Shown: positions 55,945 to 64,000 of the stretch, in pieces
How the letters are laid out: every line of letters begins with the position of its first letter
Position numbering within the stretch: position 1 is the first letter of the stretch
Source: Micromussa lordhowensis
Taxonomy: Eukaryota > Cnidaria > Anthozoa > Scleractinia > Lobophylliidae
Direction: 5' to 3'
NCBI GenBank assembly: GCA_964020085.1
Contig: OZ026596.1
Span: 11,035,939-11,099,938, forward strand
DNA: 64,000 bases
Translations under genes and position numbers: made by a program
Notes under the pieces: model-generated
What the model saw: the letters and a program-made list of their open reading frames with translations, nothing else
Database searches by the model: none
Told to the model about the DNA's origin: nothing

Positions 55945-56019
55945 CTTGATCTTGTCTTCGGCGCACTGAAGACGATACCGGTTTGTTTACAAAGTAGACT
56001 TTTGCAGCTGATGTCGTTC
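55945..56019 (-). CDS. Exon-like segment, unidentified
   Basis: 75 nt between acceptor CCTCAAG and donor GTAAGAG on the minus strand. It is open in two frames; one reads TTSAAKVYFVNKPVSSSVRR. It lies between the exon-like pieces at 53.5-54.0 and 58.1 kb on the same strand and might belong with them. No family is recognised. Confidence 0.2.
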
Positions 56020-56163
56020 CTTGAGGTAGAATAGACCTTGAAAAAGAATACAAATTAGTTTTTCCGCTTCACATCCGTAAAAAACGTTTTTCTTCCAAAC
56101 ACGTTCGTATTTTGATCCAGCTTACTTAGCTGTTCGACGTAACGTGTTTAAATAAACTGTTCA

Positions 56164-56185
56164 TATATTGATTGATTGATTGATA
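56164..56185. repeat. (GATT)n microsatellite
   Basis: Short attgattgattgattgat array. Confidence 0.8.
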
Positions 56186-56430
56186 TTATCAGTTCTGCAT
56201 GATACTAAAGAGTCCGTTGTCATAGGCTGTAGCCCGTGTAACAGCTCTTAGAGGATATGAATTTTAAAAAGTACATCGCCGCTTTAAACAATATCACTTA
56301 TCAACGTAAATTAACTTACTTAGAAAACCACACACAAAATGAGTGTTAGACAAGTTCCAGCTATATGTTCTAGACGTTATTTGTACGAAATGTTGAAAAG
56401 CCGTTCAAACCAACATTTCTTGACTAAGTA

Positions 56431-56458
56431 GATAAGATAAGATAAGATAAGATAAGAT
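56431..56458. repeat. (GATAA)n microsatellite
   Basis: Five to six gataa units in tandem. Confidence 0.9.
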
Positions 56459-56600
56459 GATTTATTTAAAGTCGTATAGACAGGGGGTGGTTACCCAGTT
56501 CTCCGAGCCGGAGGCTAATGATAAAAGTCAGTTGACAAGCTAAAAATACTACACATATCCGTGCAATTAACTTAAATTAAATTGTAGGTACGGATTACAT

Positions 56601-56815
56601 CAAGTGCAGTAGGCCCTTTACAGGATCCGGTCACATTGTACGGAATAAATTATGCTGGGACGCAAATAACGCAGGATAACGCAAAACAAAGGAACTCGTA
56701 CCAGTCCAGCCCGACTTTCCTTTGTTTGAAAGTCCCACTGTGTAACTTGCGTCCCAGCATAATTTATTCCGTGCCATGTGACCGGATCGTGCAAAGGGCC
56801 TCTTACTGCATTGTG
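56601..56815. repeat. Foldback MITE-like element
   Basis: Left tgcagtaggccctttac with ggatccggtcacattg and cggaataaattatgctggga is mirrored at 56742-56815 with few mismatches. Confidence 0.8.
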
Positions 56816-57387
56816 GCAGCCGGTAAAAGTGAGATTAAATGACTACGAAAACGTGGGTCCCCGAAAACAGCAACAAAAAATCACGCAACACGCAACACGC
56901 GGGACTTTTACCAGTCACTTCAGTCACGTGAAGCCTCCAGGCCAATGGCGTGCGAACGCGAATATTTGATGGATAATAAAAAGACAATAAAAATCGACAG
57001 TGCGAAAGGCTAAATTATGTAACAATATTTTACAAACCAACGCAGCGAGCTCGTAAATTTTTGTTTTTAACAAGAGAAAATAAAATTCATATCTTCAAGC
57101 CACCGAGTAATTTTCTTCTTATTGTATATATAGACAAACTGACTGTTTGCCCAACGGAACAACTGTGAAAAAGAGGGAAACGCGGACGTTATCCATATTT
57201 TCACTAGCGAGGATATTGAAAATACGCCACCCAGGTCCCGATGCAGTTGCGTGTGATTTTTACGAGTAGTGCATTTATCGTAAAGCATGCACGCGTGTCT
57301 GTAAATACTTAACAATTATTCCACGAGGGCGGGTGGAATAATTGTGTTATTATAAACGCCTCCAAAATATAGAAAACTAAACTAAAA

Positions 57388-57447
57388 CAGGAGCCCACAG
57401 GAGCCCACAGGAGCCCACAAGAGCCCACAGGAGCCCACAGGAGCCCA
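57388..57447. repeat. 10-bp minisatellite GAGCCCACAG
   Basis: Five full units and a partial sixth, one unit with a single change (cacaa), then an inverted ggctcctg. Confidence 0.92.
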
Positions 57448-57954
57448 TTGGCTCCTGACTAAAATAAAAAAAAAAACACTCAGAAAATCACGCGTAAGCT
57501 TGCTATATTTGTAGAGCATGTTATAATGGCTCATAACTCATGATGGAAGACAGTGAAAACTCTCGAATTGCATTATCCATTGATCCGGTTTTTAAAATAA
57601 GAATTATGCATTGAAACCGAAAGCTGAGTCGGATAACTCCCTTCACCGTCTGAATAATTATACGTATCACACGAGAGCTGAATTGATAACGTTTATTATC
57701 CTATTTCTTTATTCGGAAAGCGAGACACCAAAATTTAGCGTGAAAGTTGCTGTATAGAAGTTCTAGCATTGATTGTTCGCTATACTTAAGTTCAAATACA
57801 CTGCTATAAAATTCATTTCACTGAATAAGAAAATAAAGCAGTTTTGAAGAGTTACCTTGAACTTTCTTTCATTTGCATCGTTTACTAGTAAAAATAGAAT
57901 TGACACAAAGAAAAGCATATCGCTGTTCCTTCGTTCTACGTAATCACGAAATGG

Positions 57955-58145
57955 TGTTCACTCACTGACAACCCAGAAAATCTCAAAATTCAGTGGAATT
58001 TTTTAACAGTGCTCTACCAGTTGGCCATGAGATGGATTTCTGTTTTGGTGTCTTATATTAAATTCAGTCGCGCGGGAGAGAAAATGCAGCTTCACTCACC
58101 TGGAATAAATCCTATTTAATGGCACTCGATGTCGCAGTTTGAATT
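57955..58145. repeat. Dispersed repeat, copy 1 (partner at 62216-62510)
   Basis: Shares acaacccagaaaa, the block ggccatgagatggatttctg followed by ttttggtgtc, and actcacctggaataaatc with the second copy in the same order. The minus-strand head tggccaactggtagagcac is tRNA-like, suggesting a SINE relative. Confidence 0.6.
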
Positions 58146-58184
58146 TTTCGAACTTATATTTCTCCGTGTCCAAAACAGTTTTCG
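58100..58184 (-). CDS. Exon-like segment, unidentified
   Basis: 85 nt between TTCAAGCAG and GTGAGTG on the minus strand. Only one frame is open: KTVLDTEKYKFEKFKLRHRV then PLNRIYS. The highly charged sequence with IYS at the end vaguely resembles a PH-domain strand, but I cannot assign it. A degraded copy of its 3' part recurs at 62430-62510 (aataagatttattccaggtg), so it may be part of a repeat rather than a unique gene. Confidence 0.25.
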
Positions 58185-58902
58185 CTGCTTGAAAAAAACA
58201 GAGAGCATTACATATATAGCACGCGAACACAAGTAAATAAATGTTGTCTTTTAATGTTGTCTGGGAAATTTTCCAAGGAATTTCATTTTCATTCAAAGCG
58301 GTTATATTACGATCAGAGCATATTTCAATATTTTATGATATTAACTTGGCTCCGAGATCTAGGCCGGATTAAAATAATAGAAATCGCATAAATAAACAAT
58401 TTCGTTTCGATTTTAATTGCCGTACTACAGATAAAGATACTTCTTTGGCGTTGTGTGACTTGCCTGCAGTTGCAGATACACAATTTGTGTCGCAACTTGG
58501 AAATTTCGATAGGTTTCCCTGGAGACCAAGTCGAGTGGGGTCAATGTGCCGCTATCACATTATAAGCCCGAAATTTTGCCGACATAACTGATTTGAATGA
58601 TATTTTAAAAATGTAATGGTTTATATGGAATTTCAGAGAACTGGGTCTACTGATAGATAGTATTGAAATCACGAAATAAAGTCATTACGAATCTGTCTTT
58701 GTTGTTGCTTTCTATATCTACGTTGTGTATCTAGCTAGGTAATTATAGTCTAGCAATATTTGGTCGATATATATATTTGGTATATATATCCTATTATGTA
58801 TTAAATATAATAAGGGTACTTCACTGACCGAGAGCCCAAACAGGCTAGGCTTGCGCTGCCATCAACATCATCTCAGCCTAGGTTTATTCTTAAAATGTTC
58901 TT

Positions 58903-59175
58903 TACTGCGCCTTTCAATCACATGCGGACTCTAAATTCAAAGCTCGACCGACAAATGCGTTTTTCGCTACGGTCAATCAAATGTTCGGCGGCTCCTCCCA
59001 GCTTCCGACTTCTGCCGAGGGCGCGTAATCAAATCAAATCGTTGAGCACAGTTCAGACAACATAGTAGGAAGCTGGGAGGAGCCGTCGAACATTTGATTG
59101 ACGGTAGCAAAACCGCATTTGTCTGTTTATCTTTGGATTTTAGAGTCGGCATGTTATTGAAAGGCGCCGTAAACT
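58903..59175. repeat. Foldback element
   Basis: Outer arms (gcgcctttcaatcacatgc / gcatgttattgaaaggcgc) and inner arms (tcaaatgttcggcggctcct / aggagccgtcgaacatttga) are mirrored around a ~65-bp loop. Confidence 0.8.
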
Positions 59176-59215
59176 TCGCAAATTTCAGACTCGGTGTCTT
59201 TCGTATAAAATATAT

Positions 59216-59427
59216 TATTTTAGTAAATTCTCAGCTCCGACTATTGCATTTCTAGCTTTCTGATTAGCTAAAAAACTCCGACTATGAGCTAATAGTCGGA
59301 GTTTTACGTCATATGGAAAATAGTGCGCCAAGTTTAAAAATTTTCCGCACGACGTTTTCAACTTCAGCCCTCTATAATGGCCGAAATAAAAATCGGCGGC
59401 AAAACCCGGTTTGAGAATTTACTAAAA
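59216..59427. repeat. Inverted-repeat element
   Basis: Ends ttttagtaaattctca and its inverted copy tgagaatttactaaaa; internally, ctccgacta / tagtcggag is mirrored. Confidence 0.65.
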
Positions 59428-59540
59428 CAATTATTCCATTCGCCCTTGTTGGATATGAAGTGATTATAACCAACTCGCGCTACGCGCTCGTTGGTTATTT
59501 TATCACTTCATATCCAACTCGGGCTCATGGAATAATAGTT
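59427..59540. repeat. Foldback element
   Basis: aacaattattccat...ttggatatgaagtgat is mirrored by atcacttcatatccaa...atggaataatagtt around a gcgcgctacgcgc-type centre. The ends resemble the gtggaataattgt block at 57331-57346. Confidence 0.7.
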
Positions 59541-60513
59541 ATATAAAAAAGAGTGTAAAAAGAACATGTTAGACATGATGATATCTGAGTAGAACACACT
59601 AGGCAGAAAAATCGAAAAAGGACTGTTGAAGAGACAAGGGATGCACTGAAAATACCTGCAGTACAATTATTGTGGGCTTAAGCATTATAAATGCATAAAG
59701 AACCCGCTAACTCAGGGCAAATATTGTGGTTATGTTTGTATACGGATGACACGCGACAGACCTCCGGGAGCATATTTTGCCATATAGGTAGAATGGGTAC
59801 TAGTAATTTCGAGTGATCCTTCGCCGGATGGCAGCCATTGTCACCATTCTGCAGTCTTTGTTGGGTGTATCGATTCATATCTACGCCCTTATTTTGTTTT
59901 AAGTAATTCTTGTACAGCTTACAGTTGCGAGTTTAGTTGCAGTTTTCAAGGTAAGTTATTTCCGATTTCTTAATCGTTCTGTTGCAGACATTATTTGTTT
60001 GTTTGTTGTTTCCTTTCATTTAACACAAGCGCGCATCGGAAAGGCAAACACTGCCTTTCGGTAAATGTTTAAGAAAATAAAAAAATAAGTAAAAAGAAAA
60101 ATGAAAAAAAAGCCAAACAATGTTCAATAAAATTTGTACCTATATGCTTCCACTCTCAAGGCAGATACCGTCTCCACTGTGCCATACTGACAATTATGTT
60201 TGGCAGGGAGAAAATATCGATTAAGTCCGTTTGTAGGGAAGCGTTGGGTAGTTAAAACAGCACGCTCAAGAACGTTCTTTGAAAAACTAATTTATTTTAT
60301 TGTACTTTTATCTTTCTAGTAGTTGTCTAGTCGTTAGACTAGAATACGTCAACCCAATGGAATAACACTAGCCATAAGCCTACAAGTACGCATTATTTTT
60401 TTAAGTCAGGGACTCAAAGCATTGAAATTCAAATTTCTTCTATATCTTGTAAACTTGTCTTATCGACATATCATAGTTTGGATTGGCTCAGCTCCATTGG
60501 TTTGGTATAGTTA

Positions 60514-60628
60514 AAAAAAAAATTTATTGACCAAGCTTGTTCGGTCAAGATGGCTTGATATTGGCCTCGTTCTTTTTTTGCATGTTTATGGACCTCGACT
60601 CCGTCTCGGTCCATAAGCACGCAAAAAA

Positions 60629-60659
<31 letters not shown>

Positions 60660-60681
60660 GAACAAGCTTGGTAGTCAATAA
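60514..60681. repeat. Foldback element with ~80-bp arms
   Basis: ttattgaccaagcttgttcg with gtcaagatgg is repeated inverted at 60643-60681; the centre is gacctcgactccgtctcggtc. Confidence 0.85.
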
Positions 60682-61061
60682 CCCATACATATCACAACTT
60701 TAATATCGCTTTGCAATCGTATTCTATGCCAAGTGTATCTGAGATCTGAATCATGATCGCTTAACGACACCCTCAACACTTTTTGATCGACGCATCATAT
60801 CTTGGGTTGCTAAGTTCTTTTGGCTTACTAGAATAAAAAAAAAACATTCGGACTTCCAGTCACTTGGTCTTTTCTGATGACCTCCTTTAACAGCCACAGG
60901 TGCATTTATTATTACTTGTGTTGTTTACGTTTCTGTATACATTAAGAAACAGTTGACCGAAACGCAGCGTTGCCTTTCCCTTATGCTGTCTGATTTAAAA
61001 CGTCATGTTGAATTTTAGCTACATTGTGTCAGCTCATATTTGTGGCCTGTGTCCTGCTGTA

Positions 61062-61310
61062 GTCAACAGACCATTTGACAGATGTCTGCTCGGTGACCTG
61101 GCCTTTGAATGGCAGCGAGGCTGGAGGTGACCTTGCTTTGATACAGACCTCTGTGCTTTTGTCATGTAAATGCACCTAGTTAGCATTAGAACAACTTGAT
61201 TTACACAACAAAAAGCAGTGAGGTCTGTATCAGGAAACAACGACACGTCCAGCCTCGCTGCGTTTCAGAGGCCAGGTCGCTGAGCAGACAACTGTAAAAT
61301 GGTCTATTGA
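61062..61310. repeat. Foldback MITE, AATAGACCATTT terminus family
   Basis: Left cagaccatttgacagatgtc with tgctcggtgacctggcct is mirrored at the right (aggccaggtcgctgagca...aaaatggtctattga). An inner cctcgctgc block is also inverted. Confidence 0.8.
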
Positions 61311-62215
61311 CGAATCAACAGATACCAGCCACTCAGATTGCCACAAACACGCAAGTATTGTTCCATGTATCTTCGATTCCCGTTGGTAGTTTTGAATTAT
61401 TTAACTGTTCAGTTTTTTTGCAAGCTGTAATTAGAATTCATATCCTCCACGACTTAAGTGAGCAATGGATAACGATTATGTATAAGTGTATTTCCATGTA
61501 CCTTTTGTTATGTATAGCCATGAGGTACGTGCAACGTTTATGGAATTAACGTAGCCATAATGGTACATGGGAATTTTCATGTACTTCTGTAACTTTTGCC
61601 AGTTGTTTTTTATAACTTGGCAAATATATGAACATTTTTGGTGTTTAGGTACCAGAAAAAGAGAAAATAATCAGCAATGTTATTCAAGAGTTCTTTCCAC
61701 TTTTGATTACCCCCATTCAAAGTTATATGATCACTAGACAGGGTTTCCAGTCAGGATTCTCTAGCAAAAGACCGCTTAGCTTTCACTCCAGCTTGCTTGT
61801 GGTCAGCTTTCATTTCGACTCGACTCTGTGTGGCTTTCATTCCGGTTTGCTCGCGGTGTACGTTAAAGCTTTCACTCTACTTTGCTTGTGGTTGACCCGT
61901 TGGTCAGGGCAATGCAACATATCATTTACTTAAAGTCTATATCATTCAAAAAGTTAAATGTCACAGCAACAAGGTCTCAGTCGCATTTTCACTATATTCG
62001 CACACACACAAAATCATCGTACCGCCTCGAAATCCTTGCTCGAGGTCCTAACTTGAAGAGCAATTCGAGATACTCCTTGCTATTGCGTTTATCTCCGTTA
62101 ATCTTGCTCTTTATCGCATGTAGCTGCCATTATATGAGGGATACATGAAGTAATTTTGAATATCAGGGGAACTGTAGACTAACAGATGAGCAGCAAAAAT
62201 GGTGTTAAATCATTT

Positions 62216-62510
62216 CCATGAGCTCAACAACCCAGAAAACGTCCAGTTTCAGTGGAGTTTTGTAGCGATGCTCTACCAATCGGCCATGAGATGGATTTCT
62301 GTTTTGGTGTCATACATTGAATAGAGTCGGAGCGAAATGCAACTTTATAGTTTTTTGAATTTTTTTTTAATTTCTATTATATTTTATTTTTATTTTTATC
62401 TTTTTCATTTTGTGAAATGCAATCTATTACTCACCTGGAATAAATCTTATTTTATAACTCTTTTGTCTTTGTGGTGACTTAATGGCCCTCAATGTCACAG
62501 TTCGGAATTC
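62216..62510. repeat. Dispersed repeat, copy 2 (partner at 57955-58145)
   Basis: Same ordered blocks as the partner, but split by an AT-rich insertion at about 62345-62430. Confidence 0.6.
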
Positions 62511-62859
62511 TTGTAAGTTATGCGGCGTAGTCACGCGTAATCGTGTCATCTTTTGTTGACAATAAATTTAAGAATTCTCGACATTTTGAAATAATTCTGT
62601 TTATAATTCGCAGGCAGACGAGAGACAATAGAGGAACATTTACGATAGGGTATTTGCTTTGTGTGATGCCTTACTTATTATATAAAAACCAATGAGATAA
62701 CAGGTCCCTTTCGCGCGAAAACGTGATATCTTCACAAGTGAAAATAACATGTTATCTTCATGTTATCTTCTCGTGTTGAAAAATATTTCACTAGCTATTT
62801 CACTGCGCTCACTCGTGAAATATCTTTCAACACTCCAAGAGAAATTTCGTATCTTCGCG

Positions 62860-63085
62860 CTGCCATGTCATATCCTCTATTCAGGTAATAGATCAAGTGT
62901 TTGACCACATTTCCAAAACCGAGAAGAGAGTTGAATATGCGACGCGTAGCCGGGAGATTATTTTTCTTGACGAATGTCAAGGCTTTTGGAAATGTGGTCA
63001 AACACCTACTTGAGTGTTTGAAATATCAGTTCTCAATCGAAACTAAAACTAAGGAGAAAACGGAGAAATAAAATCGTAAGTCTGA
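62860..63085. repeat. Dispersed repeat, copy 2 (partner at 14775-15005)
   Basis: Shares ccgagaagagagttga, gcgacgcg, tcaatcgaaactaaaa and aaataaaatcgtaa...tgctaattaag with the first copy. An internal tttggaaatgtggtcaaaca block is present in both orientations around it. Confidence 0.65.
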
Positions 63086-63384
63086 TGCTAATTAAGAGCA
63101 GATTTATTAGACGTTGATTTTTACATTATTTATTGGCAGTAAGTCTCACTGCTGTCTCAGCAGGCGCGGATCCAGGGGAGGTGAAATGGGTGAATTTTCA
63201 CCCCCCCCCCTTTTTTCTGAGCCCCCTTCTTCTTTTTTTTCCTTATCCCTAAAATATTGAAATAATATTTGATTTCTCTGACATTATTACAAAAATTCAC
63301 CCCCCATTTCAAAATCCTGCTCAGGTCTTAATTCTATACTATTTAAACATTTTACATCATGTTTTTACTAGATTGTGCTATTTG

Positions 63385-63860
63385 GGTGAAGTTTAATCTT
63401 GAGAAGAAGCCCAAGGCCGAAAACAAGGAAACGAAATCTAAGGTAAAAAACAAAAAGCCTGATATTTCTGGATATCGTTTGGTTGATATGGAAGTGCTTG
63501 CGTCCGTCTTTGAATTGATACCTTGTAATTAAGGACTGAGGAGAGCTTTCTCTCACATTGAGCGATGTATCCTTCAAGAGGAAAGATTGCTCCTCGTGTC
63601 TACGTTTGTTGTGCGCATCATGTCGATCAAAACACTCGTTTTACACTTCAAAGAAGGTTAAAAAGCACTTTAAAGTAAACAGAAGGTTAATTTATGGCAT
63701 GCGATCCATAGGTCAAGGCCTAAGCTCCGCCAAGAGATTTTGTGGGGTAATGAGCATGCCTCCTCCCCCCAAACCGAACCCCTATCAAGGGTATACTAAA
63801 GCTTTGATGAAAGCAGCCAAGATTGTCGCTGAGGAAACCATCAACAATAAAATAAGTTGA
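63385..63860 (+). pseudogene. Mutator-like (MULE) transposase N-terminal relic
   Basis: The first part reads SGYRLVDMEVLASVFELIPC and then hits TAA. The frame changes near 63535, and the second part reads ELSLTLSD, CxxC-type Cys pairs (CSSCLRLLCASC), SFYTSKK, VNRRLIYGMRSIGQG, and KRFCGVMSMPPPPKPNPY, ending at TGA. The NRR-x-Y-x-MRSIGQG and FC-x-MxMPPPP blocks are typical of the N-terminal part of Mutator-like transposases seen in many invertebrates. The catalytic DDE region is absent. The frameshift and truncation mark it as dead. Confidence 0.65.
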
Positions 63861-64000
63861 GGCGTAACGCTGAAAAAATGATTGAATACTTCCATTAATC
63901 CATAAGCCGTACTGGATTTGCGAAACGAAAACAAATTAAACACAACGAAACGGACAATATGGCATCTCTATTTAACGCACTGTATATATTTACATTTACC

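Larger units (their letters stand above)
61311..63384. other. Intergenic repeat DNA, no gene seen
   Basis: Holds second copies of two dispersed repeats (62216-62510 and 62860-63085) and a C-run at 63200. Otherwise only short unsupported open frames occur. Confidence 0.5.

Noticed and set aside
57388..57447. CRISPR-like array
   Set aside because: 10-bp head-to-tail units with no spacers; a minisatellite in an animal genome.

Overview
This is eukaryotic DNA from an animal, most probably an anthozoan cnidarian (a coral or sea-anemone relative). The evidence is intron-rich genes with GT-AG splice sites, AT-rich intergenic DNA crowded with short foldback elements, and a mixture of tyrosine-recombinase (Ngaro-like), Gypsy, CR1/L2-like LINE, Penelope-like and tRNA-derived repeats. 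The animal assignment rests on a metazoan-type RFC5 and nicotinic-type receptor subunits; the cnidarian assignment is inference.

Three genes can be assembled exon by exon. Gene A (9095-16446, +) and gene B (41242-44775, -) are paralogous nicotinic acetylcholine receptor-like Cys-loop subunits. They share the same five coding exons with matching phases, including a single large 3' exon holding most of the ligand domain and all four membrane segments. A broken third copy (exons 1-3 only, about 18.7-21.2 kb, +) follows gene A and carries a LINE fragment in its 5' leader. Between the receptors lies RFC5 (22189-37224, -), the clamp-loader small subunit: eleven coding exons, 334 codons, with E2F- and YY1-like sites upstream of its start.

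RFC5 intron 3 contains a complete, very young Ngaro-like YR retrotransposon (28786-34020, +, antisense to RFC5). It has split direct repeats A1...B1-A2...B2 and three open ORFs: gag-like, RT/RNase H, and tyrosine recombinase. The last RFC5 intron holds a tRNA-headed SINE.

The flanks are repeat territory. From 1 to 9 kb there are foldbacks, a tRNA-like pol III unit and a few exon-like segments. From 37.3 to 41.2 kb there are clustered inverted repeats. An internally deleted Gypsy element with both LTRs lies at 46.7-48.8 kb. From 53.2 to 58.2 kb there is a LINE RT fragment and exon-like segments of an unidentified minus-strand gene or gene relic. From 58.9 to 61.3 kb there are several foldbacks, and a Mutator-like transposase relic sits at 63.4-63.9 kb.

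The functional genes do not form a pathway: a housekeeping replication gene sits between two neuronal-type ion-channel genes. The strongest unusual points are the receptor cluster with its pseudogene, the young Ngaro-like element whose pol and recombinase frames lack an upstream ATG, two hammerhead-ribozyme-like cores, and TTAA-bounded and shared-terminus foldback families.
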